Below, one piece after another: positions 44,250 to 52,051 of a stretch of DNA of 64,000 nucleotides. Within the stretch, counting starts at the first letter, position 1. Each line of letters opens with the position of its first letter. Position numbers and translations under genes: made by a program. Origin of the DNA: Pseudomonadota bacterium (GTDB taxonomy: Bacteria; Pseudomonadota; Gammaproteobacteria; Burkholderiales; Burkholderiaceae_C); NCBI GenBank assembly GCA_023387335.1, contig JAEWIF010000004.1, positions 310,001-374,000 on the forward strand. Reading direction: 5' to 3'. The notes beneath the pieces were generated by a model. It did not search any database, had not been told where the DNA came from, and was given only the letters and a program-made list of their open reading frames with translations.

Positions 44250-44555
44250 GTGGCAAAAACTGCTTTGATCCAACGCGAACTCAAGCGTGACAAGCTGGTC
44301 GCCCAGTACGCGAAGAAGTACGCGGAACTGAAGGCCGTCGCCGGCGATGCCAAGAAGAGCGAGGAAGAGCGCGCGGCCGCCCGTCTGGCGCTGCAGAAGC
44401 TTCCCCGCAATGCCAACCCGACGCGTCAGCGCAACCGCTGCGAGATCACGGGCCGCCCGCGCGGAACCTTCCGCCAGTTCGGCCTGGCCCGCAACAAGAT
44501 CCGCGAGATGGCCTTCACCGGCGACATCCCGGGCGTGATCAAGGCCAGCTGGTAA
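44250..44555 (+). CDS. rpsN: 30S ribosomal protein S14
   Basis: 101 residues, the zinc-free (C-minus) long form of S14: MAKTALIQRELKRDKLVAQY and NRCEITGRPRGTFRQFGLARNKIRE, without the CxxC-x-CxxC of the short form. GTG start at 44250. Head-domain 30S assembly protein. Confidence 0.98.
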   Translation: MAKTALIQRELKRDKLVAQYAKKYAELKAVAGDAKKSEEERAAARLALQKLPRNANPTRQRNRCEITGRPRGTFRQFGLARNKIREMAFTGDIPGVIKASW

Positions 44556-44575
44556 GCGGCGAGGAGTGACAAGAC

Positions 44576-44971
44576 ATGAGCATGAGTGATCCCATCGCCG
44601 ACCTGCTGACCCGCATCCGCAACGCGCAGATGGTGGCCAAGCCGTCGGTGAGCGTGCCGGCGTCCAACATCAAGGTCGCGATCGCCCAGGTCCTGAAGGA
44701 CGAGGGCTACATCGACGGTTTCGAGGTCAAGAAGGACGGCAACAAGAGCGAGCTCGAGATCTCGCTGAAGTACTACGCCGGCCGCCCGGTCATCGAGCGC
44801 ATCGAGCGCGTCAGCCGTCCCGGCCTGCGCGTGTACAAGGGCCGCGATTCGATTCCGCAGGTCATGAACGGTCTCGGCGTCGCGATCGTGACCACCCCGA
44901 AGGGCGTGATGACCGACCGCAAGGCGCGCGCCACCGGCGTGGGCGGCGAAGTGCTGTGCTACGTGGCCTAA
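44576..44971 (+). CDS. rpsH: 30S ribosomal protein S8
   Basis: 131 residues with the S8 N-terminus SMSDPIADLLTRIRNAQMV and the C-terminal RKARATGVGGEVLCYVA that binds helix 21 of 16S rRNA. In E. coli S8 is the translational repressor of the spc operon through a site near rplE; no matching mimic was identified by eye here. GAGGAG precedes the ATG. Confidence 0.98.
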   Translation: MSMSDPIADLLTRIRNAQMVAKPSVSVPASNIKVAIAQVLKDEGYIDGFEVKKDGNKSELEISLKYYAGRPVIERIERVSRPGLRVYKGRDSIPQVMNGLGVAIVTTPKGVMTDRKARATGVGGEVLCYVA

Positions 44972-44987
44972 AGGGAAGGAAAGACAA

Positions 44988-45521
44988 ATGTCCCGAGTAG
45001 GAAAGATGCCGGTCGCCGTCCCGCAAGGCGTGGACGTGCAGATCAAGGAAGACCAGATCAGCGTCAAGGGCGCCGGCGGCACGCTGTCGCTGGCCCAGAA
45101 CGCCCTGGTCAAGGTGGCCAGCAAGGACGGCAAGCTGTCGTTCGAGCCGGCCAACGATTCGCGTGAAGCCAATGCCATGAGCGGCACCATGCGCCAGCTG
45201 GTGAACAACATGGTCACCGGCGTGACCAAGGGCTTCGAGAAGAAGCTGAACCTGGTGGGCGTGGGCTACAAGGCCGCCGTCCAGGGCGGAAAGCTCAACC
45301 TGTCGGTGGGCTATTCGCACCCGGTGAACATCGAAGTGCCCGCCGGCATCAAGTTCGAAACCCCGGCCCCGACCGAGATCGTGGTCAAGGGTGCCGATCG
45401 CCAGCGTGTCGGCCAGGTGGCCGCCGAGATCCGTGCCGTTCGTCCGCCCGAGCCCTACAAGGGCAAGGGGATCCGTTATTCGGACGAGAAGGTCGTGATC
45501 AAGGAAACCAAGAAGAAGTAA
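44988..45521 (+). CDS. rplF: 50S ribosomal protein L6
   Basis: 177 residues made of two similar L6 domains; MSRVGKMPVAVPQGVDVQI and the C-terminal signature PPEPYKGKGIRYSDEKVVIKE are diagnostic. L6 supports the factor-binding region near the sarcin-ricin loop. Preceded by AGGGAAGGA. Confidence 0.98.
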   Translation: MSRVGKMPVAVPQGVDVQIKEDQISVKGAGGTLSLAQNALVKVASKDGKLSFEPANDSREANAMSGTMRQLVNNMVTGVTKGFEKKLNLVGVGYKAAVQGGKLNLSVGYSHPVNIEVPAGIKFETPAPTEIVVKGADRQRVGQVAAEIRAVRPPEPYKGKGIRYSDEKVVIKETKKK

Positions 45522-45531
45522 GGAGCGGACG

Positions 45532-45897
45532 ATGTTGAACAAGAAAGAGCAGCGCCTCCGCCGGTCCCGCCAGACCCGCATCCGCATCGCGACGCAAGGC
45601 GTCGCGCGCCTGACGGTCAACCGGACCAACCTGCACATCTATGCCCAGGTCATCTCCGACGACGGCAGCAAGGTCCTGGCCTCCGCCTCGACGGCCGCGG
45701 CCGACCTGCGCAAGGAGCTGGGCGGCTCGGGCAAGGGCGGCAACACCGCCGCGGCCCAGCGCGTGGGCAAGCTGATCGCCGAGCGTGCCAAGGCCGCCGG
45801 CGTCGAGAAGGTCGCGTTCGATCGCGCCGGTTTCGCCTACCACGGCCGCGTCAAGGCGCTGGCCGACGCCGCTCGTGAAGCGGGTCTTCAGTTCTAA
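45532..45897 (+). CDS. rplR: 50S ribosomal protein L18
   Basis: 121 residues; basic N-terminus (MLNKKEQRLRRSRQTRIRI) and the 5S-rRNA-binding core ending KALADAAREAGLQF. Starts 10 bp after rplF with AAGGAG as ribosome site. Confidence 0.98.
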   Translation: MLNKKEQRLRRSRQTRIRIATQGVARLTVNRTNLHIYAQVISDDGSKVLASASTAAADLRKELGGSGKGGNTAAAQRVGKLIAERAKAAGVEKVAFDRAGFAYHGRVKALADAAREAGLQF

Positions 45898-45914
45898 CGG
45901 ACACGGATACCAAG

Positions 45915-46436
45915 ATGGCAAGAGTTCAAGCGAAGACGCAGGGTGACGGTCCGGAAGACGGCCTGCGCGAGAAGATGATCGCGGTCAACCGCGTCACCAA
46001 GGTGGTCAAGGGCGGCCGTATCCTCGGTTTCGCCGCGCTGACCGTCGTGGGCGACGGCGACGGCCGCGTCGGCATGGGCAAGGGCAAGTCCAAGGAAGTG
46101 CCCGCCGCCGTGCAGAAGGCGATGGAAGAAGCCCGCCGCAACATGACGAAGGTGTCGCTCAAGAACGGCACCATCCACCACAACGTGGTCGGCCACCATG
46201 GCGCGGCCCGCGTGATGATGGCGCCGGCCCCCAAGGGCACCGGCATCATCGCCGGCGGTCCGATGCGCGCGGTGTTCGAAGTCATGGGCATCACCGACAT
46301 CGTGGCCAAGAGCCACGGTTCGACCAACCCGTACAACATGGTCCGCGCCACTTTCGACGCGCTGAAGAACTCCACCACTCCTTCGGAAGTGGCGGCCAAG
46401 CGCGGCAAGTCGGTCGAAGACCTGTTCGCCGCCTGA
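45915..46436 (+). CDS. rpsE: 30S ribosomal protein S5
   Basis: 173 residues. Double-stranded-RNA-binding-like N domain (EKMIAVNRVTKVVKGGRILG) with the loop where spectinomycin-resistance changes map, and the C domain GTGIIAGGPMRAVFEVMGI. Acts in decoding accuracy and mRNA helicase activity of the 30S. Confidence 0.98.
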   Translation: MARVQAKTQGDGPEDGLREKMIAVNRVTKVVKGGRILGFAALTVVGDGDGRVGMGKGKSKEVPAAVQKAMEEARRNMTKVSLKNGTIHHNVVGHHGAARVMMAPAPKGTGIIAGGPMRAVFEVMGITDIVAKSHGSTNPYNMVRATFDALKNSTTPSEVAAKRGKSVEDLFAA

Positions 46437-46450
46437 GCGAGGAAAACGAC

Positions 46451-46636
46451 ATGGCGACCCAACAAAACACGGTCAAGGTGCAGCTGGTGCGCAGCCCCAT
46501 CGGCACCAAGGAATCGCATCGCGCCACGGTGCGTGGCCTGGGCCTGCGCAAGCTCAACTCGGTCTCCGAGCTGCAGGACACGCCCGCTGTGCGCGGCATG
46601 ATCAACAAGATCAGCTACCTGGTGAAGGTGCTCTGA
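46451..46636 (+). CDS. rpmD: 50S ribosomal protein L30
   Basis: 61 residues; VKVQLVRSPIGTKESHRATV and LGLRKLNSVSELQDTPAVRGM are the L30 signature. A small peripheral 50S protein; 14 bp after rpsE and one base before rplO. Confidence 0.97.
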   Translation: MATQQNTVKVQLVRSPIGTKESHRATVRGLGLRKLNSVSELQDTPAVRGMINKISYLVKVL

Positions 46637-46637
46637 T

Positions 46638-47069
46638 ATGGAACTGAACAACCTCACGTCGGCTCCCGGTGCCCGCAAGGCGCGCCGCCGCGTCGGCCGC
46701 GGCATCGGCTCGGGCCTGGGCAAGACCGCGGGCCGCGGCCACAAGGGCCAGAAATCCCGTTCGGGCGGCTACCACAAGGTCGGCTTCGAAGGCGGCCAGA
46801 TGCCGCTGCAGCGCCGTCTGCCCAAGCGCGGCTTCAAGTCGCAGACGCTCAAGTTCAACGGCGAAGTCTCCCTGGCTTCGCTCGAGAAGCTGGGCGCCGC
46901 TGAAGTCGACCTGCTGGTCCTCAAGCAGGCCGGCCTGGTGGGCGAGATGATCAAGAACGTCAAGGTGATCAAGTCCGGCGAGCTCAAGCGCGCCGTCAAG
47001 CTCACCGGCATCGGCGCGACCGCCGGCGCCAAGGCCGCCATCGAGGCGGCCGGCGGCAGCCTGGCCTGA
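46638..47069 (+). CDS. rplO: 50S ribosomal protein L15
   Basis: 143 residues; long basic N-terminal tail (KARRRVGRGIGSGLGKTAGR, GHKGQKSRSG) that threads into 23S rRNA, followed by the globular domain ending AKAAIEAAGGSLA. Length and motifs standard. Confidence 0.98.
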   Translation: MELNNLTSAPGARKARRRVGRGIGSGLGKTAGRGHKGQKSRSGGYHKVGFEGGQMPLQRRLPKRGFKSQTLKFNGEVSLASLEKLGAAEVDLLVLKQAGLVGEMIKNVKVIKSGELKRAVKLTGIGATAGAKAAIEAAGGSLA

Positions 47070-47092
47070 TCGCGGCGGACGGAAGGACCAAG

Positions 47093-48412
47093 TTGGCCAC
47101 GAACGCAGCCCAACTCGCGAAGACCGGCAAGTTCGGCGACCTGCGCCGGCGGCTGGTGTTCCTGCTGCTCGCGCTGGTCGTCTATCGCGTCGGCGCGCAC
47201 ATCCCCGTGCCCGGCATCGACCCTGGGCAGCTGCAACAGCTGTTCAAGGGCCAGCAGGGCGGCATCCTGAGCCTGTTCAACATGTTCTCGGGTGGTGCGC
47301 TGTCGCGGTTCACGGTGTTCGCGCTGGGGATCATGCCGTACATCTCGGCCTCCATCATCATGCAGCTGCTCACCTACGTGGTCCCCACGTTCGAGCAGCT
47401 GAAGAAGGAGGGCGAGGCCGGTCGCCGCAAGATCACGCAGTACACCCGCTACGGCACGCTGGGCCTGGCGCTGTTCCAGTCGCTGGGCATCGCCATGGCG
47501 CTGGAAGCTTCGCCGGGCCTGGTCATCAGCCCGGGCTTCGGCTTCCGCATGACCGCGGTGGTCAGCCTGACGGCCGGAACGATGTTCCTGATGTGGCTGG
47601 GTGAGCAGATCACCGAGCGAGGCCTGGGGAACGGGATCTCGATCCTGATCTTCGCCGGCATCGCCGCGGGCCTGCCGAGCGCCATCGGCGGACTGCTGGA
47701 GCTGGTGCGCACGGGTGCGATGAGCATCCTGGTCGCCATCTTCATCGTGGCCGTGATCGCCCTGGTGACCTACGCGGTGGTGTTCATCGAGCGGGGCCAG
47801 CGCAAGATCCTGGTGAACTACGCGCGCCGTCAGGTGGGCAACAAGGTGTACGGCGGCCAGTCGTCGCACCTGCCGCTCAAGCTGAACATGGCCGGCGTGA
47901 TCCCGCCGATCTTCGCCTCGTCGATCATCCTGCTGCCGGCGACGGTGGTGAGCTGGTTCTCCACCGGCGACTCCATGCGCTGGCTGCGGGACATCGCCTC
48001 GACGCTGTCGCCGGGCCAGCCGATCTACGTGATGCTGTACGCGGCCGCGATCGTGTTCTTCTGCTTCTTCTACACGGCGCTCGTGTTCAACAGCCGCGAG
48101 ACCGCCGACAACCTGAAGAAGAGCGGCGCCTTCATCCCGGGCATCCGTCCGGGCGACCAGACGGCCCGCTACATCGACAAGATCCTGCTGAGGCTCACGC
48201 TGGCCGGCGCGGTGTACATCACCATCGTCTGCCTGCTGCCCGAGTTCCTGATCCTGAAGTACAACGTGCCGTTCTATTTCGGCGGGACGTCGCTGCTGAT
48301 CATCGTGGTCGTCACCATGGACTTCATGGCCCAGGTGCAGAACTACATGATGAGCCAGCAGTACGAGTCGCTGTTGAAGAAGGCCAACTTCAAGACATCA
48401 CTCGGCGGTTGA
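47093..48412 (+). CDS. secY: preprotein translocase subunit SecY
   Basis: A 439-residue, ten-helix channel subunit of the Sec translocon. IPVPGIDP near residue 40, LGIMPYISASIIMQLL (plug/helix 2 region) and the cytoplasmic loop SGAFIPGIRPGDQT are diagnostic. The start is TTG (47093-47095), preceded by GGAAGGACCAAG; no ATG or GTG gives the conserved N-terminus ATNAAQLAKTGKFGDLRRRL. Its location between rplO and infA is the classical spc position. Confidence 0.97.
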   Translation: MATNAAQLAKTGKFGDLRRRLVFLLLALVVYRVGAHIPVPGIDPGQLQQLFKGQQGGILSLFNMFSGGALSRFTVFALGIMPYISASIIMQLLTYVVPTFEQLKKEGEAGRRKITQYTRYGTLGLALFQSLGIAMALEASPGLVISPGFGFRMTAVVSLTAGTMFLMWLGEQITERGLGNGISILIFAGIAAGLPSAIGGLLELVRTGAMSILVAIFIVAVIALVTYAVVFIERGQRKILVNYARRQVGNKVYGGQSSHLPLKLNMAGVIPPIFASSIILLPATVVSWFSTGDSMRWLRDIASTLSPGQPIYVMLYAAAIVFFCFFYTALVFNSRETADNLKKSGAFIPGIRPGDQTARYIDKILLRLTLAGAVYITIVCLLPEFLILKYNVPFYFGGTSLLIIVVVTMDFMAQVQNYMMSQQYESLLKKANFKTSLGG

Positions 48413-48419
48413 AGAAGGA

Positions 48420-48638
48420 ATGGCCAAGGACGATGTGATCCAGATGCAGGGAGAGGTGGTGGAAAACCTCCCCAACGCGACCTTTCGCGTGAAGCTGGAA
48501 AACGGGCACATGGTGCTCGGTCACATCTCCGGAAAGATGCGGATGCACTACATCCGCATCCTGCCGGGTGACAAGGTCACCGTGGAATTGACGCCCTACG
48601 ACTTGTCGCGGGCACGAATTGTTTTCCGCGCCAAGTAA
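48420..48638 (+). CDS. infA: translation initiation factor IF-1
   Basis: 72 residues, a single OB-fold S1 domain: MAKDDVIQMQGEVVENLPNA ... GHISGKMRMHYIRILPGDKV ... RARIVFRAK. It binds the 30S A site during initiation. Starts eight bases after the secY stop with GAAGAAGG as ribosome site. Confidence 0.97.
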   Translation: MAKDDVIQMQGEVVENLPNATFRVKLENGHMVLGHISGKMRMHYIRILPGDKVTVELTPYDLSRARIVFRAK

Positions 48639-48665
48639 GGCGGAGAGAGATTAGGAGAAAGAGCA

Positions 48666-48779
48666 ATGAGAGTTTCGGCTTCCGTCAAGAAGATCTGCCG
48701 CAACTGCAAGATCATCCGCCGCAAGGGCGTCGTCCGCGTGATCTGCACCGATCCGCGTCACAAGCAGCGCCAGGGCTGA
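48666..48779 (+). CDS. rpmJ: 50S ribosomal protein L36
   Basis: A 37-residue protein translated from the sequence between infA and rpsM, easily missed because of its size. It begins MRVSASVKKICRNCKII and ends DPRHKQRQG. Cys-x2-Cys (CRNC), a later Cys and His give the zinc-binding (C-plus) type of L36. AGGAGAAAGAGCA is its ribosome site. Confidence 0.97.
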   Translation: MRVSASVKKICRNCKIIRRKGVVRVICTDPRHKQRQG

Positions 48780-48801
48780 GCACAGGTTTAGAGGAAAAGA
48801 C

Positions 48802-49167
48802 ATGGCACGTATCGCCGGTATCAACATTCCGCCGCACCAGCACACCGAGATCGGCCTGACCGCCATCTTCGGCATCGGCCGCACCCGCGCTCGCAAGATC
48901 TGCGAAGCCACGGGCATCCCGTACGCCAAGAAGGTCAAGGACCTGACGGACGCCGACCTCGAGAAGATCCGCGACCAGATCGCCCAGATCACGATCGAAG
49001 GCGACCTGCGCCGCGAGACCACGATGAACATCAAGCGACTGATGGACATCGGCTGCTACCGCGGCTTCCGTCATCGCCGCGGCCTGCCGATGCGCGGCCA
49101 GCGCACGCGCACCAACGCCCGCACCCGCAAGGGTCCGCGCAAGGCCGCCCAGTCGCTGAAGAAATAA
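48802..49167 (+). CDS. rpsM: 30S ribosomal protein S13
   Basis: 121 residues; MARIAGINIPPHQHTEIGLT, a helix-hairpin region, RHRRGLPMRGQRTRTNARTR, and a basic C-terminal tail reaching toward the P-site tRNA. First gene of the alpha group; continuous with spc (22 bp after rpmJ). Confidence 0.98.
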   Translation: MARIAGINIPPHQHTEIGLTAIFGIGRTRARKICEATGIPYAKKVKDLTDADLEKIRDQIAQITIEGDLRRETTMNIKRLMDIGCYRGFRHRRGLPMRGQRTRTNARTRKGPRKAAQSLKK

Positions 49168-49185
49168 TCGGGAAAGAGAACAGAC

Positions 49186-49590
49186 ATGGCCAAGGCTCCC
49201 GCAAGCAACGCCGCGCAGCGAGTGCGCAAGAAGGTCCGCAAGAACGTGTCCGACGGTGTCGCGCACGTCCACGCGTCCTTCAACAACACCATCATCACGA
49301 TCACCGACCGCCAGGGCAACGCGCTCTCCTGGGCTTCGTCCGGCGGCCAGGGCTTCAAGGGCTCGCGCAAGTCCACGCCGTTCGCCGCGCAGGTGGCTTC
49401 GGAAGTGGCCGGCCGTGCCGCCATCGAGCAGGGCATCAAGAACCTGGACGTCGAGATCAAGGGCCCCGGCCCGGGTCGCGAATCCTCGGTGCGCGCTCTG
49501 GCCGCGCTGGGCATCCGCATCAACTCGATCTCGGACGTCACGCCGGTTCCGCACAACGGCTGCCGCCCCCAGAAGCGTCGTCGTATCTAA
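49186..49590 (+). CDS. rpsK: 30S ribosomal protein S11
   Basis: 134 residues; HVHASFNNTIITITDRQGNA and TPVPHNGCRPQKRRRI are the S11 signatures. Platform protein near the mRNA exit and Shine-Dalgarno helix. A strong hairpin plus U tract follows it before rpsD. Confidence 0.98.
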   Translation: MAKAPASNAAQRVRKKVRKNVSDGVAHVHASFNNTIITITDRQGNALSWASSGGQGFKGSRKSTPFAAQVASEVAGRAAIEQGIKNLDVEIKGPGPGRESSVRALAALGIRINSISDVTPVPHNGCRPQKRRRI

Positions 49591-49637
49591 GCTTTTTCGT
49601 TGAAGCCCACCGCCGGAGGTGCACCCGCCGCCGGCTC

Positions 49638-49666
49638 CCGCGGCAATCGGCCGCGGTAGTTTTTTT
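49638..49666 (+). terminator. intra-operon terminator/attenuator between rpsK and rpsD
   Basis: CCGCGGC (49638-49644) pairs with GCCGCGG (49650-49656) around AATCG, followed by TAG and seven T (49660-49666), 15 bases before the rpsD start. By form this is an intrinsic terminator. Since rpsD-rpoA-rplQ have no obvious promoter of their own it probably tunes read-through, and its U-run also lies next to the rpsD ribosome site AAGGATAGAG. Confidence 0.75.
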
Positions 49667-49681
49667 GAAGGATAGAGAAAA

Positions 49682-50305
49682 GTGGCACGTTATCTCGGCC
49701 CCAAGGCCAAACTCTCCCGCCGCGAAGGCACGGACCTGTTCCTCAAGAGCGCCCGCCGCTCGATCAGCGACAAGGCCAAGTTCGATTCCAAGCCCGGCCA
49801 GCACGGCCGCACCTCGGGCCAGCGCACCAGCGACTTCGGCCTGCAGCTGCGCGAGAAGCAGAAGGTCAAGCGCATGTACGGCGTGCTGGAAAAGCAGTTC
49901 CGCCGCTACTTCGAGGAAGCCTCCCGCCGCAAGGGCAACTCCGGGGCCAACCTGCTGTTCCTGCTCGAGTCCCGCCTGGACAACGTGGTGTACCGCATGG
50001 GCTTCGGCTCCACCCGCGCCGAGGCGCGCCAGCTGGTGAGCCACAAGGCGATCACCGTGAACGGCCAGCCGGTCAACATCCCGTCGTACCTGGTCAAGGC
50101 CGGCGACGTGGTGGCGGTGCGCGAAAAGTCCAAGAAGCAGAACCGCGTGGTCGAGGCGCTTCAGCTGGCCCAGCAGGTCGGCATCCCGGCCTGGGTGGAA
50201 GTCAACGCCGACAAGGCCGAGGGCACTTTCAAGAAGACCCCCGATCGCGACGAGTTCGGCGCCGACATCAACGAATCGCTGATCGTCGAACTGTATTCCC
50301 GCTAA
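49682..50305 (+). CDS. rpsD: 30S ribosomal protein S4
   Basis: 207 residues, GTG start (MARYLGPKAKLSRREGTDLF). The S4 RNA-binding domain is visible at RLDNVVYRMGFGSTRAEARQLVSHKAITVNGQPV. S4 is a primary 16S assembly protein and in enterobacteria the repressor of the alpha operon. Here the gene is preceded and followed by terminator-like hairpins, which places it in its own expression segment. Confidence 0.98.
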   Translation: MARYLGPKAKLSRREGTDLFLKSARRSISDKAKFDSKPGQHGRTSGQRTSDFGLQLREKQKVKRMYGVLEKQFRRYFEEASRRKGNSGANLLFLLESRLDNVVYRMGFGSTRAEARQLVSHKAITVNGQPVNIPSYLVKAGDVVAVREKSKKQNRVVEALQLAQQVGIPAWVEVNADKAEGTFKKTPDRDEFGADINESLIVELYSR

Positions 50306-50315
50306 GCCGGATGAC

Positions 50316-50347
50316 ACGGGGCCCACGGGCCCCGTACTTGAGTTTTT
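50316..50347 (+). terminator. terminator-like hairpin between rpsD and rpoA
   Basis: ACGGGGCC (50316-50323) pairs perfectly with GGCCCCGT (50328-50335) around CACG, and TTTTT follows at 50343-50347, seven bases below the stem. The distance makes it weaker than a consensus terminator; partial termination or RNA processing between rpsD and rpoA is likely. Confidence 0.6.
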
Positions 50348-50433
50348 CGTTCCCTTGTTGCGGGGCACCGCGACCGGGGACTTCACCAGCCTTACCGGTG
50401 TAACGAGCCGGGGGTATTGAGAGGAAGTCCTGC

Positions 50434-51423
50434 ATGCAAACCAACCTGCTGAAACCCAAAGCCATCAACGTGGAACAGCTTGGCCCGAACCGCGCCAAGG
50501 TGACGCTGGAGCCGTTCGAGCGCGGCTACGGCCACACGCTGGGCAACGCCCTGCGCCGCGTGCTGCTCTCCTCGATGGTCGGGTATGCGGCAACCGAAGT
50601 CACCATCGCCGGTGTGCTTCACGAGTACTCGTCGATCGACGGCGTCCAGGAAGACGTGGTCAGCATCCTGCTGAACCTCAAGGGCGTGGTCTTCAAGCTG
50701 CACAACCGCGACGAGGTCACCCTGTCGCTGCGCAAGGACGGTGAAGGCGTCGTCACGGCCGCCGACATCCAGACCCCGCACGACGTCGAGATCATCAATC
50801 CCGACCATGTCATCGCCCACCTGTCCCAGGGCGGCAAGATCGACATGCAGATCAAGGTCGAGAAGGGCCGCGGCTACGTGCCGGGCACGATGCGCCGCTA
50901 CGCCGACGAGCCGACCAAGTCCATCGGCCGCATCGTGCTGGACGCTTCGTTCTCGCCGGTCAAGCGCGTGAGCTACACGGTCGAGAGCGCCCGGGTGGAG
51001 CAGCGCACCGACCTGGACAAGCTGGTCGTCGAGATCGAGACCAACGGCGCCATCACCGCCGAAGACGCGGTGCGTGCCTCGGCCAAGATCCTGGTCGAGC
51101 AGCTGGCCGTCTTCGCCCAGCTGGAAGGCAGCGAACTGGCCGCCTTCGACCAGCCGGTGCAGCGCAGCTCGCAGCAGTTCGACCCGATCCTGCTGCGTCC
51201 GGTGGACGAGCTGGAACTCACTGTCCGCTCGGCCAACTGCCTGAAGGCCGAGAACATCTACTACATCGGCGACCTGATCCAGCGTACCGAGAACGAGCTG
51301 CTCAAGACCCCGAACCTGGGTCGCAAGTCGCTCAACGAGATCAAGGAAGTCCTGGCTTCGCGCGGGCTCACGCTCGGCATGAAGCTCGAGAGCTGGCCCC
51401 CGGCCGGCCTGGACAAGCGTTAA
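50434..51423 (+). CDS. rpoA: DNA-directed RNA polymerase subunit alpha
   Basis: 329 residues. The N-terminal assembly domain (about residues 1-230; LEPFERGYGHTLGNALRRVLLSS) and the C-terminal domain that contacts UP elements and activators (about 250-329; LLRPVDELELTVRSANCLKA, RTENELLKTPNLGRKSLNEIK) are both complete. GAGAGGAAG precedes the ATG. Confidence 0.98.
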   Translation: MQTNLLKPKAINVEQLGPNRAKVTLEPFERGYGHTLGNALRRVLLSSMVGYAATEVTIAGVLHEYSSIDGVQEDVVSILLNLKGVVFKLHNRDEVTLSLRKDGEGVVTAADIQTPHDVEIINPDHVIAHLSQGGKIDMQIKVEKGRGYVPGTMRRYADEPTKSIGRIVLDASFSPVKRVSYTVESARVEQRTDLDKLVVEIETNGAITAEDAVRASAKILVEQLAVFAQLEGSELAAFDQPVQRSSQQFDPILLRPVDELELTVRSANCLKAENIYYIGDLIQRTENELLKTPNLGRKSLNEIKEVLASRGLTLGMKLESWPPAGLDKR

Positions 51424-51490
51424 TCAACCGCAACGTGCACCGGGCAGTACCTGACACGGCTGCCCGCGAACTAAGGAAAGGAAAAGCACC

Positions 51491-51886
51491 ATGCGCCACG
51501 GCCACGGCCTTCGCAAACTCAATCGCACCAGCGAGCACCGCCTCGCGATGCTGCGCAACATGATGAATTCGCTCATCGAGCACGAGGTGATCAAGACCAC
51601 CGTGCCGAAGGCGAAGGAACTGCGCCGCGTCGTCGAGCCCATGATCACCCTCGGCAAGGAGCCCACGCTCGCCAACAAGCGCCTGGCGTTCGATCGCCTG
51701 CGCAATCGCGACATGGTCACCAAGCTGTTCGGCGAACTGGGCCCGCGCTACCAGGCTCGTCCTGGCGGCTACACCCGCATCCTGAAAATGGGCTTCCGCG
51801 TCGGCGACAACGCGCCGATGGCGCTCGTCGAACTGGTTGATCGCCCTGAGCCCGTAGAGGGCGAAGGCGAACAGACCGCTTCGTAA
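51491..51886 (+). CDS. rplQ: 50S ribosomal protein L17
   Basis: 131 residues; MRHGHGLRKLNRTSEHRLAM and RYQARPGGYTRILKMGFRVGDNAPMALVEL are the L17 signature; the acidic tail is typical of beta-proteobacterial forms. AAGGAAAGGAAAAG is the ribosome site. Last gene of the ribosomal block. Confidence 0.98.
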   Translation: MRHGHGLRKLNRTSEHRLAMLRNMMNSLIEHEVIKTTVPKAKELRRVVEPMITLGKEPTLANKRLAFDRLRNRDMVTKLFGELGPRYQARPGGYTRILKMGFRVGDNAPMALVELVDRPEPVEGEGEQTAS

Positions 51887-51893
51887 AATCGCC

Positions 51894-51899
51894 TATAAT
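51894..51899 (+). promoter_or_regulatory. -10 element for tRNA-fMet
   Basis: A perfect TATAAT lies 11 bp before the tRNA 5' end, at the correct distance for initiation a few bases upstream. No good -35 is seen, and it overlaps the last bases after rplQ. Confidence 0.55.
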
Positions 51900-51910
51900 C
51901 TCACCTCTGA

Positions 51911-51987
<77 letters not shown>

Positions 51988-51995
51988 AATCCATG

Positions 51996-52022
51996 AACGC
52001 CCACCTTTCGGTGGGCGTTTTT
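51996..52022 (+). terminator. rho-independent terminator after tRNA-fMet
   Basis: AACGCCCACC (51996-52005) pairs perfectly with GGTGGGCGTT (52010-52019) around TTTC, followed by a T run to 52022. This ends the tRNA transcript and any read-through from the ribosomal operon. Confidence 0.92.
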
Positions 52023-52051
52023 GTTTGGTGCCCCGGCACACGGAGATCGGC

